A DNA stretch of 64,000 nt, from NCBI RefSeq assembly GCF_026967925.1, contig NZ_JAPVBI010000002.1, positions 671,528-735,527 on the forward strand, read 5' to 3'. Shown piece by piece: positions 1-8,212 of the stretch. The notes beneath the pieces are model-generated. The model was not told the origin of the DNA, made no database searches, and worked only from the letters and a program-made list of their open reading frames with translations. Positions within the stretch are counted from its first letter, which is position 1. The number at the start of each line of letters is the position of its first letter. The stretch is from Modestobacter sp. VKM Ac-2985. Its GTDB lineage: Bacteria > Actinomycetota > Actinomycetes > Mycobacteriales > Geodermatophilaceae. A program made the translations under genes and the position numbers.

Positions 1-398
1 ACGAACTGCTCGAGCCCACCCGCATCTACGCCCGCGACTGCCTGGCCCTGGTCGAGCAGCTGGGCGTGGAGACGGTGCACGCCTTCGCCCACATCACCGG
101 GGGCGGGCTGGCCGGCAACACCGTCCGTGTCGTCCCGGCCGGGCTGGAGGCGGTGCTGGACCGGGGCACCTGGGCGCTGCCTGCGGTGGTGCGGCTGCTG
201 GAGGAGCACGGCGTCCCCCGCGCGGAGTCCGAGCGGGCCTTCAACTGCGGGGTCGGCATGGTGGCCGCGGTCGCTGCCGAGCACGCCGACCGGGCGGTCG
301 AGCTGCTCGTCGCCCGGGGCGTCCCGGCATGGGTGGGCGGCACGGTCGGCGCACACGACGGAGAGGCCTCGGCCCGGCTGGTCGGCTCCTACCGCTGA
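1..398 (+). CDS. purM: Phosphoribosylformylglycinamidine cyclo-ligase, C-terminal part (partial)
   Basis: Only the C-terminal end is in the window; the reading frame is already open at base 3. The protein would be AIR synthetase, which closes the imidazole ring of formylglycinamidine ribonucleotide with ATP in purine synthesis. The visible part has the family signatures 'HITGGGLAGN' (about residues 30-40 of the fragment) and 'FNCGVGMV', followed by the usual short tail 'GEASARLVGSYR'. It ends in TGA just before a strong hairpin. The neighbour order purM, then DUF3073 and valine dehydrogenase on the other strand, is common in actinobacteria. The 5' part and start lie upstream of the window. 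Confidence 0.93.
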   Translation, partial: ELLEPTRIYARDCLALVEQLGVETVHAFAHITGGGLAGNTVRVVPAGLEAVLDRGTWALPAVVRLLEEHGVPRAESERAFNCGVGMVAAVAAEHADRAVELLVARGVPAWVGGTVGAHDGEASARLVGSYR

Positions 399-443
399 GC
401 CGGCCACCGGCCGGCCCTGGCATGGGCCGGCTGGTCCAGCACG

Positions 444-487
444 CACGGCAGCACCGCTCCTCCCGGAGGAGGAGCGGTGCTGCCGTG
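444..487. terminator. Bidirectional intrinsic terminator between purM and the DUF3073 gene
   Basis: A perfect 20-bp stem (444-463 pairing with 468-487) closes on a 4-base loop, CGGA. It sits between two convergent stop codons, so it can serve both genes. There is no long T-run, as is usual for actinobacterial terminators. Confidence 0.85.
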
Positions 488-517
488 TCTCAGGGGATGG
501 GTCGCGGGCTCAGCGGG

Positions 518-733
518 TCAACGACTGGCAGCCCAGTCGTCGTCCTCGTCTTCCTGCGACCAGCTCCCGGCGTGCGTGTCGTCCTCGTCGTCGTCCTTCG
601 GCCCCCGAGAGGGGAACGACGACGGCTGTCCAGCCAGTTCTCGCTGGAGGGCAGTGAGGTCGGTGTTGGGTGAGCTGTACTTGAGCTCACGGGCCACGCG
701 TGTCTGCTTGGCCTTCGCTCGGCCGCGCCCCAT
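518..733 (-). CDS. DUF3073 family protein
   Basis: A 71-residue protein starting 'MGRGRAKAKQTRVARELKY', the hallmark N-terminus of the actinobacterial DUF3073 family, followed by 'SSPNTDLTALQRELAG' and a very acidic tail rich in D and E. An upstream in-frame start would add 14 residues, but family members begin at MGRGRAKAKQ, so the ATG at 733 is chosen. No function is established; the basic head and acidic tail could suggest nucleic-acid or protein contacts (inference). It lies convergent to purM, a conserved neighbourhood. The 300 bases upstream (734-1029) hold no gene, only its presumed promoter and the hairpin after the dehydrogenase gene. Confidence 0.85.
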   Translation of the reverse strand: MGRGRAKAKQTRVARELKYSSPNTDLTALQRELAGQPSSFPSRGPKDDDEDDTHAGSWSQEDEDDDWAASR

Positions 734-956
734 GGCTCGACCCCCTCGTGACGGAGTGCGGGTCGTCTCCAGCACTGGGCTGGACGGCCCGTGTGGCGAC
801 CCCGACTGAGTGACTGTGTCCTTGGCCGAGCTTACGACACGGATCGGTCACGAGCACACGGCGCACCCCGCAGGACCCTCATCCGGAGGTGGATGTGACC
901 GGGGTCTCACTCGATCCGGCTGTCCCGGCCCCCTCGCAGGGGCCCGCCGCGAGTGG

Positions 957-1030
957 AAGGACCCCGTCCTCCTCATCCCTCGCACGCTCGGGACGAGCCT
1001 CGGGACGGGGCCGGGGGTGAGGGGGTCCTT
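957..1030 (-). terminator. Probable terminator of the valine dehydrogenase gene
   Basis: A long imperfect inverted repeat lies directly after the stop codon: AAGGACCCC (957-965) pairs with GGGGTCCTT (1022-1030), and CCTCATCCC pairs with GGGGTGAGG inside it. The outer arm touches the stop codon. The loop is long and may hold a second small stem, so this is a likely rather than certain terminator. Confidence 0.5.
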
Positions 1031-2097
1031 CAGCAGCGGGGCAGCCGGATGGTCGCCAGCCGCCCGACCGAGCGCATCCGCTCCTCGGCGAGCCGGTCGG
1101 CGGCGACGGCCGGGGAGACGTCCTCGGCGTCGGCTGCGGCGAACACCCGCAGCGCGACGTCGAAGATCGAGGTGGCCTTGGACTCGGCGCGGGCGAAGGA
1201 GAACCCGTGCCGTTCGTCCTCGACCTGGATCACGCCGCCGGCGTTCACCAGGTAGTCGGGGGCGTAGAGGACTCCCCGGGAGCGCAGCAGCTCGGCGGTG
1301 CCCTCGTGGGCCAGCTGGTTGTTCGCCCCGCCACAGACGATCTGGGCGGGCAGGACGGCCACGGTCTCGTCGTCCAGGGCGCCACCGAGGGCGCAGGGGG
1401 CGTAGACGTCGTGCGGCGTGCGCACCAGCGCGGCGGTGTCGGCGACGGCGGAGACCTGCGGGTGCCGGGCCCGGACCCGCGCGACCGCGGCCGGGTCGAC
1501 GTCGGTGACGACGACGGACGCGCCGTCGGTGACCAGCCGGTCGACCAGCCAGCTGCCGACCTTGCCCACGCCGGCCACGGCGACGGTGCGCCCGGCCAGG
1601 GTCGGGGAGCCCCAGCGGTGCTGGGCCGCGGCCCGCATGCCCTGGAAGACCCCGAAGGCGGTGAGCACCGAGGAGTCGCCACAGCCGCCGAAGGCCTCGG
1701 ACCGACCGTGCGCGAAGCGGGTCTCCCGGGCGACGACGTCCAGGTCGGCGTTGTAGGTGCCGACGTCGCAGGCGGTGAGGTAACGCCCGCCCAGGCTCTC
1801 CACGAAGCGGCCGTAGGCGCGCAGCAGGGCCTCGGTCTTGTCGGTGCGCGGGTCGCCGATGATCACCGCCTTGCCGCCGCCCAGGTCGAGGCCGGCCAGG
1901 CTGTTCTTGTAGGCCATCGCCTTCGACAGCGCCAGCGCGTCGGCCACCGCGGCCTCCTCGGAGGCGTACGGGAAGAACCGGGTGCCGCCGAGCGCCGGGC
2001 CGAGCGCGGTGGAGTACACCGCGATCACCGCGCGCAGCCCCGACCCGGGATCGGAGCAGAAGACGACCTGTTCGTGCCCGGAGCCCATCACGTCCAC
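1030..2097 (-). CDS. vdh: Leucine/valine dehydrogenase (Glu/Leu/Phe/Val dehydrogenase family)
   Basis: NAD-dependent oxidative deamination of branched-chain amino acids to the 2-oxo acids, the first step of valine catabolism. The 355-residue protein shows the family glycine-rich catalytic loop '[14 protein letters not shown]' with its catalytic lysine (about residue 76), 'TACDVGT', and a C-terminal Rossmann domain with '[15 protein letters not shown]' (about 175-190). The motif '[13 protein letters not shown]' near residue 260 is also typical. Length matches Streptomyces Vdh. The GTG at 2097 is preferred because a TAGGCT hexamer lies 6 bases upstream, fitting leaderless transcription; an ATG at 2088 is the alternative. 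It is a single-gene unit downstream of the DUF3073 promoter region. Confidence 0.88.
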   Translation of the reverse strand: MDVMGSGHEQVVFCSDPGSGLRAVIAVYSTALGPALGGTRFFPYASEEAAVADALALSKAMAYKNSLAGLDLGGGKAVIIGDPRTDKTEALLRAYGRFVESLGGRYLTACDVGTYNADLDVVARETRFAHGRSEAFGGCGDSSVLTAFGVFQGMRAAAQHRWGSPTLAGRTVAVAGVGKVGSWLVDRLVTDGASVVVTDVDPAAVARVRARHPQVSAVADTAALVRTPHDVYAPCALGGALDDETVAVLPAQIVCGGANNQLAHEGTAELLRSRGVLYAPDYLVNAGGVIQVEDERHGFSFARAESKATSIFDVALRVFAAADAEDVSPAVAADRLAEERMRSVGRLATIRLPRC

Positions 2098-2103
2098 GCC
2101 GGC

Positions 2104-2109
2104 AGCCTA
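2104..2109 (-). promoter_or_regulatory. -10 element (TAGGCT) for leaderless vdh transcript
   Basis: On the minus strand TAGGCT lies 6 bases before the GTG start. This spacing would put the transcription start on the start codon. No clear -35 is seen. Confidence 0.45.
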
Positions 2110-2366
2110 GGCAGCCGCGGGTCGCTGCGCCTGCGTCCGCCCGCCTCCGGGTCGGGGTGCCGGGTGGCGTGCCCCGGCAACGACGGGGTCTCGGTGCGGA
2201 GGTCCGTGCCGTGTCCGGTCCCCCGGGCGGGCATGATCGGGGGCTCACGACGGCACCGGCCGATCCCGGTGCCGCACACTCCTCCGGGCGGGCCGAGTCG
2301 AGGCCCGGTCGGCGGAGGACATCAGCGGGGCATCGCTGCGCCGCCACACAGGAGGACACGCACACG

Positions 2367-3350
2367 ATGGCTCGACCCAAGCGGCTGCTCGCACTCGCCC
2401 TGGCGGCACCCCTGTTGCTGAGCGCCTGCTCCACGGAGAACTCCGGCGCGGGCGACGAGAGCGGGGACGGCGGCGGTGCGACCGCCTCCGGTGACCTCGA
2501 CTTCGCCGTCGTCACCCACGGGTCGGCCGGTGACGCCTTCTGGGACGTCGTGCAGAACGGTGCCGAGGCCGCCGGTGAGGACCTGGGCGTGGGCGTCGAC
2601 TACCAGAGCGACGGTGACCCGCAGCGCCAGTCCCAGCTGATCGAGGCCGCGGTCAACCAGGACGTCGACGGGATCGTCGTCTCGATGGCGAACCCGGACG
2701 CGCTGCAGGACTCGATCACCGCGGCAGCTGACGCCGGCATCCCGGTGGTCACGATCAACTCCGGGGCGGACCGGTCGGCGGAGTTCGGCGCGATCGGGCA
2801 CGTCGGCCAGGACGAGACGGTCGCCGGCATCGGCGCCGGGCAGCAGCTGGCCGCCGACGGCGCGCAGAACGTGCTCTGCGTGGTGCACGAGCCCGGCAAC
2901 ATCGGCCTGGAACAGCGCTGTGCCGGCGCCTCGCAGGGGCTGGGCACCGACGTCCGGCTGCTGCAGGTGGACATCAACGACATCCAGGCGGCCCAGTCGA
3001 CGATCACCTCGCAGCTGCAGAGCGACTCCTCGATCGACGCCGTGCTGACCCTGAACTCCGCGGTGGCGCCGGTGGCGGCGTCCGCCGCCGCCGACGCCGG
3101 CTCCGACGCCGCGATCGCCACCTTCGACCTCAACGCCGACGTCATCGACGCCATCCAGGACGGCACGATCTCCTTCGCCGTGGACCAGCAGCAGTACGAG
3201 CAGGGCTACCTGCCGATCGTGATGCTCAAGCTGTACGCGGAGAACCTGAACACCGTCGGTGGTGGCCAGCCCGTGCTGACCGGTCCGGGGATCGTCGACG
3301 CCGAGAACGTCGACGAGATCGCGGAGCTCGCCTCGGCAGGGACCCGCTGA
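2367..3350 (+). CDS. Sugar ABC transporter substrate-binding lipoprotein
   Basis: A 327-residue extracellular binding protein of the periplasmic-binding type 1 (Peripla_BP_4, RbsB-like) fold. The N-terminus is a lipoprotein signal with lipobox 'LLSAC' (about residues 18-22), then a Gly/Ser/Asp linker. The domain shows 'DGIVVSMANPDALQ', 'GIPVVTINSGAD' and 'GYLPIVMLKLY', typical for simple-sugar binders. The ATG at 2367 is chosen over an in-frame upstream start because GGAGG lies 11 bases before it and it begins the signal peptide. It leads an operon with a permease (4-base overlap) and an ATPase. The substrate cannot be read from sequence; ribose, fructose, inositol or a similar simple sugar is likely. 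Confidence 0.9.
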   Translation: MARPKRLLALALAAPLLLSACSTENSGAGDESGDGGGATASGDLDFAVVTHGSAGDAFWDVVQNGAEAAGEDLGVGVDYQSDGDPQRQSQLIEAAVNQDVDGIVVSMANPDALQDSITAAADAGIPVVTINSGADRSAEFGAIGHVGQDETVAGIGAGQQLAADGAQNVLCVVHEPGNIGLEQRCAGASQGLGTDVRLLQVDINDIQAAQSTITSQLQSDSSIDAVLTLNSAVAPVAASAAADAGSDAAIATFDLNADVIDAIQDGTISFAVDQQQYEQGYLPIVMLKLYAENLNTVGGGQPVLTGPGIVDAENVDEIAELASAGTR

Positions 3351-4408
3351 GCGCGACCCGGGAGGCGCCCGTCGACGGGCCGGCGCGCGCCGACGAACGC
3401 GTCGCCCGGGTCGGCCCGTGGCGGCGGCTGCTGGTCAAGCCCGAGCTCGGGTCGCTGATCGGCGCCGTCGTCATCCTGGGGTTCTTCTCCGCCCAGTCCG
3501 ACGTCTTCCGGTCGCTGGCCGGGGTGGCCAACTGGCTGGACGTCGCCTCGATCCTGGGGATCATGGCGGTCGCCGTCGCCCTGCTGATGATCGGCGGGCA
3601 CTTCGACCTCTCCGCCGGGGTGATGACCGGCACCACCGCGCTGACCGTGGGCATCGTGGCGGTGGAGCTTCAGCAGAACATCTGGGTGGCGATCGCCGCG
3701 GCGCTGGTGCTGGCGCTGGGGGTCGGCGCCTTCAACGGCTGGCTGGTCACCCGCACCGGCCTGCCCAGCTTCATCATCACGCTGGGCACCTTCCTGATGC
3801 TGCAGGGGCTCAACCTGGGGCTCACCAAGGCGTTCACCGGCACGGTGCAGGTGCGGGGGCTGGCCGATGCGCCCGGTTACCACTCGGCCGAGCTGGTGCT
3901 GGCGTCCACGGTCGAGGTCTTCGGGCAGCCGTTCCGGATCGCCGTCCTCTGGTGGCTGCTGGTCACGGCGCTGGCCGCCTGGGTGCTGCTGCGCACCCGG
4001 TTCGGCAACTGGGTCTTCGCCACCGGCGGTGACGAGGTCGCCAGCCGCAACGTCGGGGTCCCGGCGCGGCGGACGACGATCGTGCTGTTCATGACCACCG
4101 CGACCGCCGCGTGGCTGGTCGGCTCGATCACCGCCGTCCGGCTCACCTCCGTGCAGGCCAACACCGGCACCGGACAGGAGCTGATCTACATCGTCGCGGC
4201 CGTGATCGGCGGCTGCCTGCTCACCGGCGGGTACGGCTCGGCCGTCGGTGCGGCCCTGGGCGCGCTGATCTTCGGCATGACCCAGCAGGGCATCGTCTAC
4301 CTGAACTGGGACGCCGACTGGTTCTACTTCTTCCTCGGGGCCATGTTGCTGCTCGCGGTGCTCACCAACCGGCTGGTCCGGCGCTACGCCGAGGCGGCTC
4401 CGCGATGA
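3347..4408 (+). CDS. Sugar ABC transporter permease (RbsC-like), probable CTG start
   Basis: Integral membrane subunit of the importer, about 353 residues and 8-10 membrane segments. Family marks include '[13 protein letters not shown]' and '[20 protein letters not shown]'-type segments near the C-terminus. The first ATG/GTG/TTG in frame is a GTG at 3524, but the frame upstream encodes a typical cytoplasmic leader and first membrane helix (around '[16 protein letters not shown]', bases 3446-3493). A start at the CTG 3347, overlapping the previous TGA as CTGA with 'AGGGA' 4 bases upstream, restores the full family length. No ATG, GTG or TTG exists between 3341 and 3524 in this frame. A start at 3524 would remove the first helix. 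Confidence 0.85.
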   Translation: MSATREAPVDGPARADERVARVGPWRRLLVKPELGSLIGAVVILGFFSAQSDVFRSLAGVANWLDVASILGIMAVAVALLMIGGHFDLSAGVMTGTTALTVGIVAVELQQNIWVAIAAALVLALGVGAFNGWLVTRTGLPSFIITLGTFLMLQGLNLGLTKAFTGTVQVRGLADAPGYHSAELVLASTVEVFGQPFRIAVLWWLLVTALAAWVLLRTRFGNWVFATGGDEVASRNVGVPARRTTIVLFMTTATAAWLVGSITAVRLTSVQANTGTGQELIYIVAAVIGGCLLTGGYGSAVGAALGALIFGMTQQGIVYLNWDADWFYFFLGAMLLLAVLTNRLVRRYAEAAPR

Positions 4409-5223
4409 GCGCGGCAGCCGGCCGGCCGGCCGCGCCCGGGGACACCCCGCTGCTGGAGCTGCGCGACATCGGCAAGGACTTCGGCTCGGTCATCGCGCTC
4501 GACGGCATCTCCACCAGCGTGCGCGCCGGGCAGGTCACCTGCGTGCTGGGGGACAACGGCGCGGGCAAGTCGACGCTGATCAAGGTGCTCTCCGGGGTGC
4601 ACCGGCCGACCCGGGGACAGCTGTTCCTGGACGGTGCGCCGGTCGACTTCGACGCGCCGCGCGAGGCGCTGGACGCCGGCATCGCCACCGTCTACCAGGA
4701 CCTGGCGATGATCCCGCTGATGTCGATCTGGCGGAACTTCTTCCTCGGCTCGGAGCCGACGACCGGCTGGGGCCCGTTCCGGCGGTTCGACCGGGCGACG
4801 GCCAAGGACGTCACCCGGCGTGAGCTGGCGGCGATGGGCATCGACATCCGTGACCCCGACCAGCCGGTCGGCACGCTCTCCGGTGGCGAGCGGCAGTCGG
4901 TGGCGATCGCCCGGGCAGTGCACTTCGGGGCCCGGGTGCTGATCCTGGACGAGCCGACGTCGGCGCTCGGCGTCAAGCAGGCCGCCGTGGTGCTGCGCTA
5001 CATCGCCCAGGCGCGCGACCAAGGGCTCGGCGTCGTCTTCATCACCCACAACCCGCACCACGCGCACCCGGTGGGCGACCGCTTCCTGCTGCTCAACCGC
5101 GGCCGCAGCATGGGCGACTTCGCCAAGGCGGAGGTGACCCGGGAGCAGTTGACCGACATGATGGCCGGCGGGGACGAGCTCAGCCGGCTCGCCGAGGAGC
5201 TGGGGCGGCCGGGCGCACCCTGA
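4405..5223 (+). CDS. Sugar ABC transporter ATP-binding protein
   Basis: Nucleotide-binding subunit of the importer, 272 residues with a single ATPase domain. It shows Walker A 'GDNGAGKST' (about residues 50-58), the Q-loop 'VYQDLAM', signature 'LSGGERQ', Walker B '[11 protein letters not shown]' and the switch histidine in 'FITHN'. Many sugar importers of this class use a fused two-domain ATPase (RbsA); here only one domain is present, so it should act as a homodimer. Its ATG overlaps the permease stop (ATGA), so translation is coupled. No regulator gene is adjacent. Confidence 0.92.
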   Translation: MSAAAGRPAAPGDTPLLELRDIGKDFGSVIALDGISTSVRAGQVTCVLGDNGAGKSTLIKVLSGVHRPTRGQLFLDGAPVDFDAPREALDAGIATVYQDLAMIPLMSIWRNFFLGSEPTTGWGPFRRFDRATAKDVTRRELAAMGIDIRDPDQPVGTLSGGERQSVAIARAVHFGARVLILDEPTSALGVKQAAVVLRYIAQARDQGLGVVFITHNPHHAHPVGDRFLLLNRGRSMGDFAKAEVTREQLTDMMAGGDELSRLAEELGRPGAP

Positions 5224-5383
5224 CCTGCCGGGTCGACATGGGCACAGGGGGACCGGGTGCGGCGGTGACCGAGCTGTTTGAGACGGACTGCGTCGTAGCT
5301 GCGCGTGTTGCATCTGTGACTGGTGGTGCGACTGGGACGCTCGCTGAGCCCACCCGTCCATCCCTCTTCCCCAGGGAGCGACC

Positions 5384-6703
5384 ATGACGCAGCACGTGCG
5401 GCGCCCGGCCACGGCGGCCGGCTGCCCGGTCCGCGCCGGACGCCGCCGACCGGCCCGACTGCTGGCCGGTGCGCTGACCGCAGCGGTCGCGGCCGTGCTG
5501 GTCGGGGCCGGCGGCGGCAGCGCGCGGGCCGAACCGGTGAACCCGAGTGACGAACAGCTGGCCGGTGCCCAGTCGGCCCAGGACGCAGCTGCGGCCGAGG
5601 TCGGCCGGATCGCCGCGCAGGTGGCTGCCGCCGAGGCGCAGCTGGAGCAGGTCCAGGTGCTGGCCGAGTCCGCCGGCACCGTCTACCTGGCGGCGGAGGA
5701 GGCCCGGGTGCAGGCCGAGGCCGCGGCCGCACGGGCGGCGCAGGACCTGCAGGTCGCGGCCGACGCCGTCGCCGCCGCCCAGGCCCGGATCGCCGAGTTC
5801 TCCCGGGACACCTACAAGAACGGTGGCGAGCTCACCAGCGAGATGGCGCTGCTGGACGTCGGTGGACCGGCCGAGCTGGTGCAGAAGGCCGCGATGCTGT
5901 CCTACGTCGGCGACCACCAGGTCGACGTCCTGGGGGTGATGGAGGCGGCCCGGGTGGCGCAGGCCCAGGCGGACGCGGCCGCGCGGGCGGCCCGGGACGA
6001 GAAGGTGGCGGCCGAGGCGGCGGCCGAGACGGCCCGGGTGGAGGCCGAGCGGCAGCTGGCCAACCAGCAGTCGGTGTACACCCAGGTGACCGCGGACAAG
6101 GCGGCGCTGGACCAGCAGCTGCAGGACGCCCAGGTGCAGCTGCTCACCCTGCAGGGAGCCCGCAACGCCTACGAGGTCTGGCAGCAGCAGAAGGCGGCCG
6201 AGGAGGCCGCGGCCCGGCTGGCCGAGGAGCAGGCCCGCGCCCAGGCGCTCGCCGACGACCGGCAGGCACTCCTGGCGGACGCCGACACCGCAGGCTCCGG
6301 CTACGCCCGGCCGGCCGTCGGCATCACCAGCAGCTGCTTCGGCGCACGCTGGGGGGTCACCCACTTCGGCGTCGACATCGGCGCGCCGATCGGCACGCCG
6401 GTGCGGGCCGTCACGGCCGGGGTGGTCCAGCGGGCGGGGCCGGCGACCGGCTTCGGGCTGGCGGTCTACCTCCGCGGCGACGACGGTGCGATCACCGTGT
6501 ACGGCCACGTCAACCGGTCCTTCGTCCGCGCCGGGGAGCGGGTCGCGGCCGGTGAGCAGATCGCCGAGGTGGGCAACCGGGGCCAGTCGACCGGGCCGCA
6601 CCTGCACTTCGAGGTCCACCCCGGCGGGGCGATGCACAGCGGCCAGGTCGACCCGGTGCCGTGGTTGCGGGCCCGCGGCATCACGATCCGGGGCTGCGGC
6701 TGA
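5384..6703 (+). CDS. Secreted coiled-coil M23 peptidase (murein hydrolase or its activator type)
   Basis: A 439-residue exported protein. A basic N-terminus and hydrophobic stretch (about residues 26-46) ending in 'ARA' forms a Sec signal. Residues about 50-300 are an Ala/Glu/Gln-rich coiled coil like that of FtsX-associated or EnvC/RipA-type proteins. The C-terminal M23 domain (about 320-430) keeps the zinc ligands in 'HFGVDIG' and the 'HLHFEVH' motif, so it is probably an active endopeptidase cutting peptidoglycan cross-bridges. The ATG at 5384 follows 'CAGGGAG'. The 160 bases upstream carry a plausible promoter but I could not assign boxes. A strong terminator follows. Confidence 0.87.
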   Translation: MTQHVRRPATAAGCPVRAGRRRPARLLAGALTAAVAAVLVGAGGGSARAEPVNPSDEQLAGAQSAQDAAAAEVGRIAAQVAAAEAQLEQVQVLAESAGTVYLAAEEARVQAEAAAARAAQDLQVAADAVAAAQARIAEFSRDTYKNGGELTSEMALLDVGGPAELVQKAAMLSYVGDHQVDVLGVMEAARVAQAQADAAARAARDEKVAAEAAAETARVEAERQLANQQSVYTQVTADKAALDQQLQDAQVQLLTLQGARNAYEVWQQQKAAEEAAARLAEEQARAQALADDRQALLADADTAGSGYARPAVGITSSCFGARWGVTHFGVDIGAPIGTPVRAVTAGVVQRAGPATGFGLAVYLRGDDGAITVYGHVNRSFVRAGERVAAGEQIAEVGNRGQSTGPHLHFEVHPGGAMHSGQVDPVPWLRARGITIRGCG

Positions 6704-6726
6704 GCCCGGGGAGACGACCGGTGCAG

Positions 6727-6772
6727 CGCACCGCGGCCCGGCACCCTGGGGAGGGGGCCGGGCCGCGGTGCG
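6727..6772. terminator. Bidirectional intrinsic terminator
   Basis: Perfect 16-bp GC stem: 6727-6742 pairs with 6757-6772 around a 14-base loop. It lies between the convergent M23 peptidase and lipoprotein genes. Confidence 0.85.
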
Positions 6773-6779
6773 TCGGGGG

Positions 6780-7250
6780 TCAGGCGTTGTCGCAGTTCTC
6801 CGTGATCCAGGTGTCCAGCCGGGTCTGGGACTCGGTCGCCTGCGCCTCGATCTCGGCCAGCGCCTGCTCCGCGCTGGCCTGGCCCTCCGGGGTGGTCAGG
6901 TCGACGTCGCCGAGGGTGTCCCGGATGCCGACGAACGTGTCGACCAGGACGTCCCAGTCGGCGCTGATCTCGGCCGGCGGGTCCAGCTGCTCCAGCTCGG
7001 CGATGGTCTGGTCGAGCAGCTCCTCCTGGGTCAGCTCGGCTGCATCGGGGGCGGTGAGCACGGCCTCGGCCTCGGTGCAGAACGCCTGCACCTCCTCGTC
7101 GGAGGTGGTGGCCTCGGCGGCGGCGGAGCTGGTCGGGCTGCTGGTCGTCGACGCGGCGTCGGGTTGCTCGTCGTCGCTGCTGCACGCGGACAGGAGGACG
7201 ACGGCGACGGTGGCGAGACCGGCGCGGAAGGGGGTGGCGAGTGCGCGCAT
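6780..7250 (-). CDS. Small secreted lipoprotein of unknown function
   Basis: A 156-residue protein with a lipoprotein signal: basic start, hydrophobic core and lipobox 'LLSACSS' (about residues 19-25). A low-complexity linker rich in S, T, A and D follows, then an acidic helical domain with cysteines in 'FCTEAEAV' and 'TENCDNA', which could form a disulfide outside the cell. I do not recognise the domain. The ATG at 7250 is supported by a TACCGT hexamer 7 bases upstream (leaderless). It is convergent to the M23 peptidase and divergent from the MBL-fold gene. Confidence 0.75.
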   Translation of the reverse strand: MRALATPFRAGLATVAVVLLSACSSDDEQPDAASTTSSPTSSAAAEATTSDEEVQAFCTEAEAVLTAPDAAELTQEELLDQTIAELEQLDPPAEISADWDVLVDTFVGIRDTLGDVDLTTPEGQASAEQALAEIEAQATESQTRLDTWITENCDNA

Positions 7251-7257
7251 GACCTCG

Positions 7258-7263
7258 ACGGTA
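7258..7263 (-). promoter_or_regulatory. -10 element (TACCGT) for the lipoprotein gene
   Basis: On the minus strand TACCGT ends 7 bases before the ATG at 7250, the spacing expected for a leaderless transcript. Confidence 0.4.
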
Positions 7264-7306
7264 TCCGCTGCCGGCGGTGAGCACCGAGGCCCGCCGGGGG
7301 GCCGGT

Positions 7307-7312
7307 TACGGT
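7307..7312 (+). promoter_or_regulatory. -10 element (TACGGT) for the MBL-fold gene
   Basis: TACGGT ends 7 bases before the GTG at 7320. This supports that GTG over the in-frame GTG at 7311, which overlaps the hexamer. Confidence 0.45.
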
Positions 7313-7319
7313 GCTCCGC

Positions 7320-8186
7320 GTGACCGCCCCCGTCGACCCGCGGACCAGCTGGGCGCTGCCCGCGCCCGGGGAGATGGCCCCGGTCGCGGACCCCGAGCCG
7401 CTGGTCACCCGGGTGCTGGCCCCGAACCCCTCGCCGATGACGCTGGACGGCACGAACACCCACCTGGTGGGCGAGCCGGGCTCGGGTCAGGCCGTCGTCG
7501 TCGACCCCGGCCCGGACGACGCCGCCCACCTGGCCGCCGTCGAGGCCGCGCTGGCCGCCCGCGGCGCCCGGGTGGTGGCCGTGCTGGTCACCCACCACCA
7601 CGCCGACCACGCCGAGGCGGCGCTGCCCTGGGGCCGGCACTTCGGTGCACCGGTCGCCGCCGCCACCCCTGCGGTCGCCGGCCCGGGCGGCCGGCTGCTC
7701 CGGGCGGGGGAGCGGCTGGAGCTGGCGGGCACGACGCTGGACGTCGTCCCGACGCCCGGGCACACCGCCGACCACCTGGCCTTCCGGCTGGCCTCCGGGG
7801 CGGTGCTGGTCGGCGACCACGTGCTCGGCCGGGGCACCTCCGTGGTCACCCACCCCGAGGGCGACGTGCTCGCCTACCTGGAGTCGCTGCGCCGGGTGCA
7901 CGACCTGGGGCCCTCGGCGCTGTACTGCGGCCACGGGCCCGAGCTGACCACCGACCCCGGGGCGGTGCTGCGTTTCTACCTGGCCCACCGGGCGTACCGG
8001 GAGCAGCAGCTGCTCGACGCCCTCGCGGCCGGCGCCCGGACGGTCGAGGAGCTGGTCGCCGTGGTCTACGCGGGCGTGCCGCAGGCCGTCCGGCCGGCCG
8101 CTGCGCAGTCGACCCGGGCCACGCTCGCCAAGCTGGCCGCCGAGGGCCGGGTGGAGCCCGTCGAGGACCGGGTGCGGCTGGCCTGA
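7320..8186 (+). CDS. MBL-fold metallohydrolase (LACTB2-like) with C-terminal winged-helix domain
   Basis: A 288-residue metallo-beta-lactamase-fold hydrolase. Zinc-binding residues are seen in 'THHHADHAEA' (HxHxDH, about residues 83-92), in 'TPGHTADH', in the aspartate of 'LVGDHVLG' and the histidine of 'YCGHGPEL'. The C-terminal ~70 residues match the small helical domain of LACTB2-like proteins. The family includes hydrolases of thioesters and nucleic acids; the true substrate is unknown. The GMC oxidoreductase gene follows after 26 bases but has its own -10-like hexamer, so the two may be transcribed separately. Confidence 0.83.
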   Translation: MTAPVDPRTSWALPAPGEMAPVADPEPLVTRVLAPNPSPMTLDGTNTHLVGEPGSGQAVVVDPGPDDAAHLAAVEAALAARGARVVAVLVTHHHADHAEAALPWGRHFGAPVAAATPAVAGPGGRLLRAGERLELAGTTLDVVPTPGHTADHLAFRLASGAVLVGDHVLGRGTSVVTHPEGDVLAYLESLRRVHDLGPSALYCGHGPELTTDPGAVLRFYLAHRAYREQQLLDALAAGARTVEELVAVVYAGVPQAVRPAAAQSTRATLAKLAAEGRVEPVEDRVRLA

Positions 8187-8199
8187 CCGGCCGCCGTCC

Positions 8200-8205
8200 T
8201 ACTGT
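8200..8205 (+). promoter_or_regulatory. -10 element (TACTGT) for the GMC oxidoreductase gene
   Basis: TACTGT ends 7 bases before the GTG start at 8213, again the leaderless spacing seen repeatedly in this window. Confidence 0.45.
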
Positions 8206-8212
8206 TCCGAGG

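Noticed and set aside
848..2515. 555-residue minus-strand ORF across the dehydrogenase gene
   Set aside because: Shadow frame of vdh and flanks; Arg/Gly/Pro-rich with no domain. Similar long shadows (for example 19020-22046 and 11683-14403 beyond pobA) were discarded for the same reason.
5224..5383. Possible c-di-AMP (ydaO) riboswitch before the M23 peptidase gene
   Set aside because: Such riboswitches often precede actinobacterial wall hydrolases, but I could not find the conserved ydaO core segments in these 160 bases.
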